Shown: one piece after another, positions 45,961 to 59,374 of the stretch
How positions within the stretch are numbered: position 1 is the first letter of the stretch
Layout: each line of letters begins with the position of its first letter
Origin: Cyanoderma ruficeps
Taxonomy: Eukaryota > Chordata > Aves > Passeriformes > Timaliidae
Assembly (NCBI GenBank): GCA_008694505.1
Contig: VZDJ01007755.1
Location: 3,473,790 to 3,537,789, forward strand
Direction of reading: 5' to 3'
Length of the DNA stretch: 64,000 nt
Translations under genes and position numbers: made by a program
The notes under the pieces: generated by a model
What the model was told of the DNA's origin: nothing
Databases searched by the model: none
The model's input: the letters and a program-made list of their open reading frames with translations, nothing else

Positions 45961-47568
45961 CCTGTCTGTGTGGGCTTTGGTGTTTAGTTACCCCAAATCA
46001 CACACATATACTTGGCTGGGTCCTGGAGTGGAAGAGGATGCACGCAAGCTCACTGAGGCACAAATTCACATCCCTGCAGGTGGTGAAAGAAACAGTTATT
46101 TCTCCATCTGCAAGCTGCAACATGTAGGATCTTTATTACTGCTGCTCTCAGGACTGAGCAGAGCTCAAATTCAAGGATAAATTATACCTTCGGACAGCAT
46201 AATCAAACTCTGAAAATAAAGCCAAAGCCCTACACCCAGGACTCCCTGTACCTGGTTCCTGGAGAGCATGAATTTGATATCCTCCCTCAACAAGTCACTG
46301 CTTTGTGTACTAACGTTCAAATTGTGGTGCACCAGAAGTAGACATAGAAAATAAACACTGCTCACCTCTGTGCAGGGCACATATGAACAACTGGGGGCAC
46401 TGCAGCTTGCTCTACATGGGTCAAGCCATGCAGCTGTCATGCCTACGGTGGCATTCACAGGCAGGAGCCCAGCACACAGGTTAAACTGGCCACTGCACAA
46501 AGCAGACCAGGGTCAGTGCACACACTGATGTTGTTGAAAAGGCCAATGTTAGGAACCTCTGGTAGGCATCTATAGAAATGTTTCCATGCTTGTTCTAACT
46601 GAAGGTAAACTTCAAGCCTGACGTGTGACAAATGAAGTGTGACATCTTCTACCATGGGAAAGAAAAGTGACAGGATCACACAAAAATACTTACTACATCT
46701 GTGAAATGCTTAAACAACCTGTTGCCACTTTGGGATAAATCCTTAGTTTAATTAGTTCACTAGCTAAGTAATATTCAGAGCAACAAGTTTTATTAGGAGA
46801 GAAAAATTCCATGCAATTATTAGGCAGAATTAAAATAATTCAATCAGAAAGATATGCTGAATTTTTATGCTACATCAGGTGCATCCTTTTCATCACCATA
46901 GCATTGCACAGCCAGTGTACTATTGTCAGTACAGGTGATCTAATCACTAATTAATGAACTGCTGCAATCAGAAATATAGCACAGTAAGACTTTGGGTCTA
47001 AATGAGAAATTCAAATCAGATTTAAATAGTTCAGTTGTTCCAGCTACTGCAACAATCTCTGTAATCATGTTTTTTTAACAGGATGAGACAATCCATGTCA
47101 AAAATGCTGTTACCCAAGTACAAAACTGCATGTACTGTAGGCACTTATCAGTACTTGCCTAATTCTATCTTAAGTCTTGAAGCAGCTGTTGAGTTTGTTT
47201 TGATAATTTATTAGCACTAATTTTTACAGGTTATCATTCACTGCATTTATTTGAGGTTTATTTCATTATGGCCACAGCACCTTTAGTATCATGAGTATTT
47301 TCTAAATTCAGTTTACTTCAAATTTCAATAATTATATAGAACTTGTAGTTGTGAAAATAGGAAACATATAACAGATTTCAACATCAGAAGACAAAGTTCA
47401 CCTACAATAACAGTAAATATAATAATTTTTTCGATTTAAGTCCAAATTTTTTTTTTTTAAATACCAAAACAGAATGATGCTGGGGACCAATCTCCTTAAT
47501 TGGACGATTCGGGTGCTGGTTTTTTTGGAAAGCTGCAGTAAAATACGTCTGCATTACTCTTGCTGTGT

Positions 47569-47583
47569 ACCGCCCTCTCGTGG
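47569..47583 (-). promoter_or_regulatory. candidate CTCF-type motif
   Basis: The plus strand reads ACCGCCCTCTCGTGG, the reverse complement of a CTCF-like core (CCACGAGAGGGCGGT). It matches the consensus CCASYAGRKGGCRS at all but one core position. It lies in an otherwise AT-rich, CpG-poor setting and retains two CpGs, which is unusual for neutral sequence. Binding is inferred. Confidence 0.35.
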
Positions 47584-50500
47584 ATTCATCAGAGAAGAAA
47601 TCGGACAAAAGGACTGTAAACAGACTAAGAGTATACAGACACCCAGGAGATTGTTTTCCCAAGCCCTGTAAAGCTTCTGTGCATTCCTGACTGTGGTCAC
47701 AGAAGTGGGCCCACAGGAATTCACACCCAGAAATATACAAAAGCATTTACAGAACTGATCTTCAATCACGGAATAAATATATTAACAACACCTCGCATTC
47801 AAATTACAGCTCTTCATGTCTTCAAAAAAACTATTTATGGTTTTAACACAAAAATACCTTATGGATTGGAATTTGATAATTTTAGCTACAAAATTTTCTT
47901 TTTTTGTATCAAATATAATTGAAAAACACTTTAATTAATGAAAGCCTTAAGCTGCTTTAGAATCAAGCCAAGTATTTCAAAATCAAGCCAAAGCGTACAG
48001 CACTTTTAATAGGTATTTACAAGTAATGTAAATAGTTTAGAACTCATGAAAATTTATGATACACATATTTTCAGGTCAAGATTGGTAAAACACCCAGATT
48101 TTGACTACCAGAAGGAACATTTTATGCAAGCTGCAGAAAAGAGAGACATTTCAATACAGCTGGCACATGGAGCAAGACAGATCTGAAAGTATTCCCAAAA
48201 AAATCCTTTGAGCATCAACTTTGTTGTTTGCTCTGTGTGAAAATAGGAGTTTCTCTGCAATTCAGTCTGCTCCTGAACTTCACAAATTCCTGGATTTTTT
48301 TTTAGTCTTCAAAGATGGGTATATAATTTATCTCAGAATCTGGGATAGTCTGCTGCATTTTTTTTAAGAAAAACTGGATTTATTCAAAGACATGCCACAG
48401 GAAGGGTGCTTTGGCCTGTACAGTGTATAGCTAAAGGTCTGTGTCAATAACCTCATTCAGTCTAGTCCAAATAACCCACATTCCCTTCCAACTTCTTCCC
48501 CAATTAATTGATTTCAACTAATTTTGAGAGGAAAAAGATCAGAAGCTTTCCATTAGGGTGGTTTACTATAGCGTGATGAAACAAGCTCTGCCACTGATCA
48601 AGAGGCATAATATATCCATTGTTTCCACCATATTTTAAATTAAGACTTCAGAACATGATAAATTATTCTTTATTTCCTCTGTATGCAAAAAAGTGTGCAT
48701 TTCAGAATGCTTTCACAAAAAGCAGATGGACATTTGACAGGATAATCAAATGCTGATAATCTTTTTAATCCGTGTTGTCAACTCTGTTATCACCCAAATC
48801 AAGGAGTCTTGGACCGTAACACTGACAGGAAATAAAAGTACTGGAGATGAACTCTTACCATGCATGACCACCTCCAGACTTAATGAGGAAAAACATGGTT
48901 CTGAATTCAATGCTGTAGTGAAGCTGAAGATTCAGCTCACAATCTGAATTCCTTGCTGGCATCTAGGGGCAGATCAAGGATATAGATTTCTCCATGCCAA
49001 CAGCAGGGATAAGTCTCCACCACAGCTCTTCTGCTACCCAGATGAGTCTGTGCTCATTTCTTCTGACTCCTAGGAACCAGAATATGCAGTGCTTTTCCCT
49101 TGCTTCATTCAGAATTTAGCTTTTATGGCATCAGCCATTTTTAAATAAATGTTGGGGAACAGATGGATAGGATGACAAATTTTGCACGTCTATGCAATAT
49201 AATTCCTTATGGAACAAGCTGCCAGATTTTAGTATTTCTAATTCTCAAGAATGTTTTTATGCCTTTTATCAGCATCAGAGACTGCAGCTCACTTTCTGAA
49301 GAAGCTAGAAGTAAATAGCTATAGATTTTAGAATGGATAGAAGAAGAATGTACTTCAGGGAATTTTAAATTCAATAGAAGGCTATTTGAGTGTTCAGTTC
49401 TTTTATCTAGGCACCTTTTCGAGCCAACTAGGAATGCTACAGAATGAGCACAGGAAAGTTTTCCCTCTCTATTCATCCAATCAAATTGAGTAGGTCAGCT
49501 TTAGAAAGGGAAGTGTTCTTCTATTTCCCTTTGAGACTCTTACTCGTGCATTGATGTGAGATTCTGGTTTGTGCCTGTTCTTTACTATTCTATTAATACA
49601 AGAGGACCCAGGCTCAAGAATACTGGTGGTTTTGTTTGATCTCTCTTGCAGTAGTAAAATCAGAGCAAAAGTAGGATTCAGGAGAAGAAAGGATGTATAA
49701 AGAACCTTAGAGACTTGTGGATTCCAGTGATTTCCAGGGCAATAGCAGAAAACAAGATTGGCCTTATTAAATTTTCTTTTTTGGTGCATTGCTTTGTTCC
49801 TATGGTAGATGGCACTAACAGTACTTATTATCAAGTCTTCCACTTTTCACCTAAAATGTTGAGTTTAATTATTTATAGTTTTACCAGTAGTTTGTCCTTG
49901 AATTTTGTTTCCAGGCTAAGTATCATGTCAGCTTGAAATCTGGCAATGAGGCACAGGAGAAGGAAAGCAACATATTTCAATAAAAATAATTCATCTGTGT
50001 AGCTGGAATTGGTTGAGACTTTGTTTGCCTATGTTAATAAAAAATGCAATCTTACTTTGCTGAAATTCTAACAATTTGTTTTTTGAAATAGGGACTTAAA
50101 TTTCAGGTGGCCAAGGATGGGAAGGGCGGAGTGCCAACCAACCACTGTATCAAGAATGTGGCTTTTTCATCCTTTTGAAACTCTAAGCTCCTCCGAGATG
50201 AAAATACCACAGTGCAAAAATGACTTCATGAGTGCCAGTAAATCAGCACCTATAAATGATAATCTGAGAAGTGAAATGTATTCAAAGGGGATATTTCACA
50301 AAAGTGGTGGAATACTAATCAGAATAGCATGTGGTGTTCCAAGGAGTTTTGGGAAAAGCAGGCTGTGACAAAAATCTTGAGTGCTTTGTACAGATGAGAC
50401 CTCCAGGCAATTTGGAAAGTGACAACCAAAATATGGAAAACAGTGACTGAGTTATTTTATATGAAGAGAAAAAGAAACTTAAAAGAGAAATGAGATCTAC

Positions 50501-50664
50501 AGATTCATTGAGGCTCTGCATTGCTGATCCTCCGTTTCATGTAATAGGCAGTTCTGTTTGCTCTGCAATGCTAACTGGAAGGTTAGTTAGCAGCATTGTT
50601 AAATCAATATATCATACTGATGACTTTTGAAAGCCAGGTAAAACATCTAAGTCATCTGCTGACA

Positions 50665-51160
50665 GGTTCACAGAATCACAGGATGGTTGAGTTTAGAAGG
50701 ACCTCAGGAGGGCATCATGTCTGACTTCCCTGCTCGAGCAGCATTACAAAGCGCCCAGGACCATGTCCAGGAAGCATTTGAATATGTCCAAGGATGAAGA
50801 CCCACAACCTCCTGGGCAACCTCGGACACCATCACAGTGAAAAAGTGTTTCCTGGTGTTCAGAAGCAACTTCTTGTGTTTTAGTTTATGCCCATTCCCTC
50901 TGGGGACCGCTGACTTCTGGGTTCTGTCTTCATTGTACCCTCCCTTCAGTTATTTTAATACTTTGAACAGTTTTCCCCTGAGCCTTCTCTACTCCAAGAT
51001 GACCAGTCCCAGCTCTCCTAGCCTGTATTCACAGGAGAGATGCTGCAGTCTCTCCATCCCCTTTGTGGCCCTTCACTGTACTGTCTCCAGTACATCCATG
51101 TCTCTCTCTATTTCTCTGGAGTCCAGAACTGGAACCAGGCCTCCCCAGTCCCAGGCCAAC
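50665..51160 (-). mobile_element. CR1 LINE fragment, 3' end, long
   Basis: A minus-strand CR1 with its 3' terminus at 50668 (TTCACAGAATCACAGGATGG on the plus strand). GACTTCCCTGCTCGAGCA, CCCAGGACCATGTCCAGGAA, ATTTGAATATGTCCAAGGAT, AAAGTGTTTCCTGGTGTTCA, CCATTCCCTCTGGGGACCG, TTCCCCTGAGCCTTCTCTAC and CACAGGAGAGATGCTGCAGT then follow. It continues to a CTGGAGTCCAGAACTGGAAC block at about 51117, after which the match fades. This is the longest well-preserved 3' UTR in the intergenic half. The 151-codon open frame over it is repeat-derived. Confidence 0.9.
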
Positions 51161-51341
51161 ACCTCCATTGCCTCCTGGCCCAAGAGAGTCCCATGTCTCC
51201 CTGCCTGCTGCAACAGCTTAGCTGTGAAGCAGCCTTTGTCCCCGGATTTTCCCAGCCATGCTGCATGTTATTCATCCAAACTAATTCAGTAATGCTGGTC
51301 TGCACCCCACAAGCACTACTGCAAAAGATAGATGCCACAGA

Positions 51342-51390
51342 TGTGTATCACAAAATTACAGAATGGTTGAGGTAGCTGAGTATAAGAGAG
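51342..51390 (-). mobile_element. CR1 3' tail fragment
   Basis: TATCACAAAATTACAGAATG then GTTGAGGTAGCTGAG on the plus strand is the terminal octamer array and start of another minus-strand CR1. It lies about 180 bp beyond the copy at 50665-51160. It is either a separate very short insertion or the tail of a copy into which the other inserted. Confidence 0.6.
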
Positions 51391-54300
51391 ATAATACTTT
51401 AAGTTTCTTCCTAGTGTTGATAATTCATTTCTAAATCTTGGAATTTAGATTAAAATTAGGGGGACAGGAGAATGAGCAGAGAAACTGTAAAAAATTAGCT
51501 TTGTTGTTCAGCTTCAGTTGAAAAAGAGAAAAAATGTGATTACAAATATTTATGTTCTTTTAGCATTTTGAGCAGGGCACACAAGTAAAACCTAGGGTTT
51601 CCTAAGATAAGGAAATGCAAATTAAAAAACAGCATAATGCACATTTTACACATATTCTGTGGAGATTTAGATCCCATACAAGCAAAGATACCAGTGACGC
51701 AGCACATGATGTGAATTAAAAATAGGGCTTTGCCCAAAACAAATTGTTACAAAGATCACTGTGCTCCAATACATACCCCACGTTTGTACAGTAGTACACT
51801 CCAGGCACTTAGGTCTACAAGGTCAATGATTCGGCTACATTGCCAGAAGCCTCCCTTGTGACAAGTCACCTTGTCACATGGTCATGAACCAAGAGCACTG
51901 ACACTCTGTCAGAAATCTGTCGGATTCTTTTTCCTCTCACTTCATCTTTAGTCAAGTTAGAGCTACACAAAGGTGTGTGAATGACAGCCCCGGCATGACT
52001 GTATTCTTTGGTAAAATCACAAAAGTGTTCAGCCTGAGCAGAACTGACACAAACCTCCCAACAATTTCTTATCAAGATCCATCAGCCCTGGCTTCCAGTG
52101 ACCTCTTCCAGCAGTGAGCTTTATTTAAACCCATTTTAGACAGAAGTTTCCCTGCTGGAAAAGACTTGCAATGCTGGCAGCTCTGTCAAGGCCTTAGTTC
52201 AGGCCAGCTGAACCAAGATCACCACCACATTTCACATAGTTATCCAAGGAGCACATAGATGGCAATTGTTGGTCACTATCTATCCAACCTGGAATATGCT
52301 AACTGAGTTTTATGTCCATAATAGTGGTTATTTGCATATATATTAGCATCTTTTTAAAGACAGCTTGGGGATCTGTTCCTAGCAAGATGATCTTTAGGTG
52401 AATTATTTCATAATGTAATCAAAACTTTGCAAACTGCAGGAAGAAATCCAAATGGACTGCCTAAAATCTAAAATTATCCTGTGAAGACTCTGCTCTCCAA
52501 CCTCCCTCACTTCTCAGTAGTGAAAGAAAGTCTTCCTTGGGCACAAAAACTTAAACCAACTTCAGTCACCCCACATTGCCCTCTAGAAAAGTCCCACAGG
52601 AAGCCCACGGTTATAAATTTTGTGAGCTTGAAGTTAACAGGATGTAAAAGACCCTTTATGAGGCACTATGTACAGTAAGAAAAATAACAAGAACCTGTGG
52701 GATATTTTTGTTTGTTTTTCACTTTATTTTTGACTGCTCAAAAATATTCCTCAGTCATGCATTTAATTCTCAATGAAGAACAATGTCAAATTGCTTGTAG
52801 CAGAGATTTGTAAGGAAAGTTGGGGTTTTTTTATTGGATGTACCTCAGGGAATGATACCTCTGTGACTTCCTCTGTAATTTTGTTAGTTTCCCAAGCCTG
52901 CCTGACAACAGCTTCCTTATCAGCCTGATAGCTCAACACACCTGCAGAGAAATATAACATGAAGAGCTGGAGAAAAGGATAACACCTATTTTGACGTGAA
53001 TAACATATTAAAAAAATATATTAAACGTCAGATGTCTGGTTCTGGGCATATGAGGTATATAACTAGATAAATTTAAGTCTAATGTGGGGACAAAAAAGAA
53101 GAAAGGAAAAGAGGAAGGAAAACCACCACCTATCTGAATCCACTAATCCCACAGTCATACTGCAGAAGTCATTCCCAACTACCTTTGTTTTGTAGCACCT
53201 TACTGGTTTACACTGTTTGACTCTGCCACAGCCACAATGAACCTCCTAGTACACTGCAATAACTTAGTCATTACCATACTCAAGCAGTATAACAACATAC
53301 TACAAATAGAATTAATATTCTTAAATTTATTCATGATAATAGCATGGAAATTCCCATATGTTTTGAGGAGGAAAATAATTCAGAAATTATCCATTTGATA
53401 TCATGATGGTAAAGAAACTGTATAGTCTGTAAAAACTTTTTAAATAAAATGCTTAACTCTACTAAAGTGAAATGTGCTCATTAAACTACTCAGTGGCCAT
53501 TTCATGATTGAGTGCATATATTATTTATAATGTTCTGGTTGTGCTAAATACCCAAGATACATCCCCAAACCTTACAGTATTTTTTTAATATTATGAAACT
53601 GTATTCTTCTACTGCAAGTGCCTATAGGTAAAGAAATTAAGCAGCTTATGGAACACAAAACAAATATATCGATTTTGAAACACGGGCACTTCTGATAGAT
53701 AAGTGACAAAACTAGATGGAAATACTTACAGTAATCTGGTTAATTGTTGGATAAAATATAGCAGACTAGATCCTGATCTCACATATATTATGCATAGGAG
53801 CTGACCCATACAAGTCTAAATGGCATGCTAGCAAATCCTTGTGCTCCAAAGCATGCACACACATCCTAAGGCACCTTAAATGCTTCCCATGAAGGAACTT
53901 GATGGGATAGAGAACCAAAATAACTCTTATTGCAAAGTAAGCAGCATACATTTGTTTTAGTTCTCCGTGGAATATAAGAATTTTTAGATGTGGTCTGAGT
54001 GATTTTATAATATCAGAAGTATTTGCAAGAACACCTACATTTGTGGGATTGCCTTAAAATATTTCCATGATGTCTAGAATCTCTAATTCCATTGCAGTGT
54101 TCTCTACAGCCATACTAGAATGTAAAGCAAATGGAACACTTTTGATAAATTTTTCTCATTTGGGTTCCTACTTCTACTATTCAGGCAGTAAGTGGATTCC
54201 TAAGATCTCTTATACATCGATTGCTATTTTTTTTCTTCCTGACGAGCTTCCAGCATGTGATAATATCTGCCTGTTTGTTACCTTATTCTCTTTTTAAGAT

Positions 54301-56279
54301 CCTTCAAACTGATAGAACAGCTTAGCAAACTAAACTGACTTTTCATCATGTTCAAAGCTGAAACCTGCTCCATCACTTTCCATCAAAGAAGATAAGATTA
54401 CAAAGGAGTCAACACATTAGTGACCCCTGAAGAATCTCTATCATTTCTACTCTCTCTTCTATTATATTTCTCTACAAAACCCTTAACTTCAGTGCTAGTG
54501 CCATTTCTTCTGAAAAAAAAAGCAACCAATTATACAGACTAAAGTGACTCTGAGAAACACTATGCCATTTCAAAAGCATCTGGTAGGTCCTTTTCAAATA
54601 TCACAGATATTTCTCAAGTTAGAATTTCAAGTCCACAATTCCTGTAGAAGTCTTACTCAAGTAACCCAAACAGCCTGCTTAGAGCCTGTTAAGTTACAAT
54701 AAATGATATTTCCAACAAAAAGATAAACCAAAGACATAGGGATTAATGCAACCACTCTTTAGCAAAGCTTTTTAAGAAAATAAAAAAAAAATTCACATAT
54801 ATCAGTGAGATATAAAAGCAGCAATATGTTGCTCCCTCCTCAGCACATGATCCTAGAGGTTCCTACAGCAGCTGGCAATGTGGTCTCCAAAACAATTTTG
54901 ATACTTTGTTTCTTTTGGTTTTGAGGATTTTCCTTCAAGTGTCACAGGACTTCTAAATACTCGAATAAAAAATGGTTGCCAGTGACAATTATTGCAGTTC
55001 CAGAAAACTTTTTACCAACTTACTTCTCTAAATGTGAATGTACCAAATAAATTGTGTGTATACATACAAAGAACTGAAACCAGTCTTCTTAAAACTAACC
55101 AGGGATTTATTTATACCCAGGCCAAATGAGGGGCTAAGTACTCTCATTTTAATTTAAGGGAACTAGATTTATCTGCATGTACTTGGAAATTAACCAAAGA
55201 TTCAGTGGTCAAAAGCTCACTATGCCTTTTCCATGGAATCCAAGTGGCATATCCTCTTTCTGAATGCCAGACATTATTTACATAACTAATAGGGCACTGT
55301 GAATTTTAGTTCAAGTAAACAAATTGGGCAGAACGTGCAAAAGGTATCAGTCTACCTGCTGCTAGACTGAGGGAATGTACTAATGGAGAGCTCGTCCTAC
55401 TTCCATTTTCAATGGACTCTGTGATTTTGAAGTTTAGTTTGAACACAAATGTTTATCCATTTTGCATCTCAGTTCAAAGAAAATCCATGTGACAACTGGA
55501 AAATAAAGAGCAGTTTAAAAAGTCTCGGGCCAGAAATATCACATGGCAGTGATCTTGGTTTTTCTACAGTGCTGCTCCTGGTCAGGCTTTAGACAGGCCT
55601 GAGATGAATGTGAAATACATTGTCCTACTGCAGTCTGGAAAAGACTCTGTAGCTTAGTCTAGACACAAACTTCTTCCAATTTCCTCATACTGAAGGGGAA
55701 GGAGTAATATGTGGGTGATCTTTGCCTGTTATATATTCCTTCCATCACAAGGGTTGAGAAGATTCGTGACTCTATTAATTCTCTAATTTCCTTCCCACAA
55801 AGCCTCCTTGACACAAAAGCACATTGACATGTGCCTACTCATCACAAGAGTCTTACAGACTGGCATAAGTGTTACAACCTAGTCTTAATATAGATATATA
55901 TCTGTTTGTACTTATAAACCTGTAAAGTTCAAAGGGAAATAAATTTTAAGGGAAATAAATCATATGTTATTTTTCAAATATCTAGGATTAGAGGAGCTTG
56001 TCAGTGCAATAATACTGGGTCAATAGGAGTCTGTCAAAACTTCATGGGAGTTTGTCTCACCACTATGCCAGGTCACTTTGCCCCAGAATTAAAATACATT
56101 CTTCAATATTACTTCATGGTTTGACCTCAGACTCTCTGACCTGAAGTAAGAGTGAAACAGCGGCAACAAACTTGAAAGGACTGTCAATCCCAAGTTTAGT
56201 AAGTACACAAGGAAGGAGCATCCTGGACTATGTTAACAGGCATGTACTAGTAGATTGAGGGCAGTCATTACTCTCCTTG
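51391..56279. other. intergenic sequence, nothing recognised
   Basis: AT-rich DNA. A 16-bp tandem duplication sits at 55932-55963 (both units start AAGGGAAATAAAT). No gene, RNA or repeat family was recognised in nearly 5 kb. Confidence 0.5.
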
Positions 56280-56756
56280 GCACTTGATATATGACATCTG
56301 GAATTCTGTGTCCAGTTTTAGGGCCCTGATACAGAAAATGCAATAATTAAACCAGTGCACATCCAGTGAAGGGCCAGCACAGTGCTGAAGGGCTGGAACA
56401 CTCCTATGAGAAGAGACTGAGAAATCTGGACCTTCAGCCTTGAGAAGGACAGATTTGGAGGAGATTTAATAATCCCCTGCCAGTAACTATGAGGAGATTG
56501 CTGAAAAGACAGACAGGTAATAGAGCAGTGCATGGTGGAAACACAAGAAACAACAGATAGATGGACACAAGAGAATTTCACACATACAAATTAAATCTTT
56601 CTCACTATCTGGACAGTGACAGTGAAAGAGGTTGCCCAGAGAGGAAACACAGTATCTGTTCTTAAAGATTTTCAAGACGTGACTGAACAAAGCCGTGGTC
56701 TCACCTCATATATAATGCCTCTTCTGAGCAGAAGGTTAGGTTAGGAACCTCCCGAA
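56280..56756 (+). mobile_element. CR1 LINE fragment, diverged
   Basis: Plus-strand CR1: GAATTCTGTGTCCAGTTTTA, GGGCTGGAACACTCCTATGA, GAAGAGACTGAGAAATCTGG, TCAGCCTTGAGAAGGACAGA, GAGGTTGCCCAGAGAGGAAA, CTTAAAGATTTTCAAGACGT and CTGAACAAAGCCGTGGTC, ending near GGTTAGGTTAGGAACCTCC. It spans about 480 bp of the 3' UTR. Several blocks carry small deletions and no coding frame remains. Confidence 0.87.
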
Positions 56757-58592
56757 ATCCAACACTCTTAAGAGAAGGAGGATTAATCTAGTTGAGTATT
56801 CTCTGTGCGCGCTTATCAGGACATTAATGTTTTGCTGCTAAACTTCATGTCATTAATCAGTTTCTTTACTGAGGGACACAAACCTGTTATCACAGGTAAA
56901 ACTGCAATGATCATACTATAAATTTTTAGTGCTGCATAGATGTATTACCAGTCATTTAAATCAACTCTTTCAGGTAACGAGCCACACTCCGGCTCAAATC
57001 TCTAACTGCCGGGGCTGGCAGTGGGAATAAAGGGTTTTGAAAATAAGATGGTAGCAAGACAGTGACTTTACATACAATTATAGTGGAGATAATTCGCTCC
57101 ATGGATTACATTTTTCCCAACAGTTTTCTTAATATAATCTGTAAATCCTTATACAATTCATCAGTTTTCCATCTTACTTTACTGTTCCTAAAGTATTACT
57201 CGTACAAATGGTCCCAGGGACAAGGAATACCCATTACACTAGCAACTGTATCAACAAATGTTAAAATAAAAAAGTCTAGGGAAGGAAAAGAGTGGAAAAC
57301 ATCAACATTCCTATATTGCTGTCTCCACATTGTTTCCCATTACAATCTTATGCTGAATATCCTCCCACACACTCCCAGTTAATAACTTTCTTGCATAGAT
57401 ATTAATGGGTTTGGATGGAGCCTTAAATTGAACAACAAACCCCTTCTCTCCAAGAAAAGGGGTAAGACAGTTGAATTGCCATTTATCACTAAGACATTGG
57501 ACACTAAGATGTGACATTTTGAAAGCAGGAAGTGCTAACCTTTGTTTGCTAAGATCAAAGGGTAGTTTGAGCAATTGTACCAGTGTTCTTGGGTACATTG
57601 ACAAATCTTTTTTCCTAACCTCAGGTATTTTCACTGTTTTCATTTATAATGCCACGTAAGGTGGGGGTGCACACCTGAAAAAACATCTGTGTTTACAATA
57701 TGTTTAAAGGAATTATATTAAATTGTATTTGTATTAATTAATGATAGCTTATTACACTATTATATTAAATGCTAATATAAAAAGAATCCAGGTAGTTGTT
57801 TAAGAAAAAAACGAAGTAAGAAATTGCTGTATTGAATGGAATGTAATCACCTGAGGGTGAGCCCTCTGGAGGCAATTGAAAAAGCCAGATAGGATAATAG
57901 AGAGAGGGACTTGAAAGGACTCTGCAAAGAATTCACTCACTGCAAAGAGTGAGGAAAAAGAGATGTAGTCATAGATTAGCAGAAGACCTGGGAACTAATG
58001 AACAATTAGAGCAAATGAATACACAGAGGGATGGGAAATTCTAACAGGATGCACTTCACACTAAAAGAAGCACCGGCCATGCTGAAGTGCCTGAGGAGTT
58101 TCCTGCCTGCCTCCCTTTCTTTCTGGTAAGCCACTCTTTCAGTGAGGGAGCCTGTCTGCTAGGAACTGATGTGGAAGCCTTCCAAAACCTTCACCCAGGC
58201 TGCTGCAACAACAGAATGTCTCAAGACACCACCAAGACAGTGAAGAAGCTAGCAAAGTACATTTTACTCAGCTCTGGTTAATATATTTTAGATTAACCCC
58301 CAAAATATACACAAAAATATGCTTTCTTTATTGACCATAGACGTTTTCCTTAAACAATGCTTTCTTTGCTCAGGCACAAACCTGCACCTTGTTTCAGTGC
58401 CAAACATATCTAAAGACTGAAGCATGGGTTTAGTGCATACTTTGGAGTCAATAAGTAGAGAAAAGATATTTTTTCATACATGCAAATATATGTGTATATA
58501 AATACACACGTATTTTTATCATACTAACATGCTAGACACTGACAAAAAAGGACTCGGGATATTTTATAGTTTTTGCACTGTACAATTTAAAG

Positions 58593-58606
58593 CTGCCAGG
58601 AGGCGC
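58593..58606 (+). promoter_or_regulatory. weak CTCF-type motif
   Basis: CTGCCAGGAGGCGC matches 11 of 14 positions of the CTCF core consensus in the plus orientation and lies 48 bp from a better match. Taken alone it would not be reported; the tandem arrangement makes it worth noting. Confidence 0.2.
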
Positions 58607-58640
58607 ATCAGCTGTAGGAAGTGAAAATGCGTTATTTCTG

Positions 58641-58654
58641 ACACTAGATGGCAG
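58641..58654 (+). promoter_or_regulatory. candidate CTCF-type motif
   Basis: ACACTAGATGGCAG matches the CTCF core consensus CCASYAGRKGGCRS at 13 of 14 positions in the plus orientation. It lies in intergenic DNA about 32 kb upstream of PREX2. The motif at 47569 is on the opposite strand, so the two sites diverge. Binding is inferred from the motif only. Confidence 0.35.
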
Positions 58655-59111
58655 GAGATTGAAGTAAATAGTTTCTGTGAGTCAGAACAGCCTTCTTAAT
58701 AAATCAGTTTAAAAAATAAATGCCTGACATTTTGTTTATCAGGTGAACAAAGCAAATTGAGAGATATCGAGAGAATTCTGAAATAAAGCAGAAGAGATTT
58801 TTAAGTTTTTAAAGCCAAAATGTTTCTCAGAGAATGACTGTTCAAAAACACACTTGTAAGCCCAGTATTTAAATGGAGTTCACAAAGGGTTAAAACAATG
58901 GTGGAACTGACTCCACAAATTTTTAACCCCAGTGAAGTTCTCCCAGGTGTGCTTAGAAGCTGGTTGAGTCTCCTTTTTACATTCATCAAGTGTTCTGTTG
59001 GTCTGTTTCTTTATCAGAATTATATTTTAGAGCAGTTACCAGCTGCATCCATCACACAGGGCTCTAATTAAGATAATACAGAGCCAGTAAGATGAGCTGG
59101 CACTTCTCACT

Positions 59112-59270
59112 ATTCATTAAGTGCCCTTTGAAAATGGTGAGTATCATTACACCTCTTTTCTAGACAGGGAAATTTAAGCTGAGGAGGATGATGCAATTTG
59201 TGCAGAATCACCACTTGGCCAGCAGCAAAATCCCTCAGACTTGGCTTCAATTTCTAGCCACTGCCTTCCA
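59112..59270 (-). mobile_element. MIR-like SINE remnant
   Basis: On the plus strand, GTATCATTACACCTCTTTTC, TAGACAGGGAAATTTAAGCT, GAGGAGGATGATGCAATTTG, GCAGAATCACCACTTGGCCA, GCAGCAAAATCCCTCAGACT and TTGGCTTCAATTTCTAGCCA follow the reverse complement of MIR: 'attatccccattttacagatgaggaaactgaggc', then the 'acttgccc...cagc' block and 'gagccaggattcgaac'. The length (about 160 bp) and order fit well for an ancient copy. Confidence 0.6.
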
Positions 59271-59374
59271 ACAGCATTGTAAATATCCACTAAAAATATA
59301 CTCTGGCATCTTTCATCATCTAGTAATTTTTCTTTCATATTGATATTTCCTATTCAAAGGGTGATCATCACAAG

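Larger units (their letters stand above)
42816..50664. other. intergenic sequence, no genes recognised
   Basis: Nearly 8 kb with T runs at 44389-44403 and 47447-47458 and a GT/TA microsatellite at 45931-45960. A modestly G+C-rich block lies at about 45160-45340. The longest open frame of the window (45648-46127, plus) crosses the microsatellite, and its predicted protein shows no family that I recognise, so it is treated as chance. A CTCF-type motif at 47569-47583 is listed separately. Confidence 0.5.
56757..59111. other. intergenic sequence, nothing coding
   Basis: AT-rich DNA with TA-rich patches (57720-57780 and 58485-58510). Two CTCF-type motifs near 58.6 kb are listed separately. No gene was recognised. 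Confidence 0.5.

Noticed and set aside
45648..46127. 159-codon plus-strand open frame, the longest in the window
   Set aside because: It crosses a GT/TA microsatellite, encodes a Cys/Ser-rich chance-like protein with no family that I recognise, and has no CpG island or splice context.
52575..52590. GCCCTCTAG, a partial CTCF-like core
   Set aside because: The essential TGG is missing (GAAA instead), so the match is too poor.
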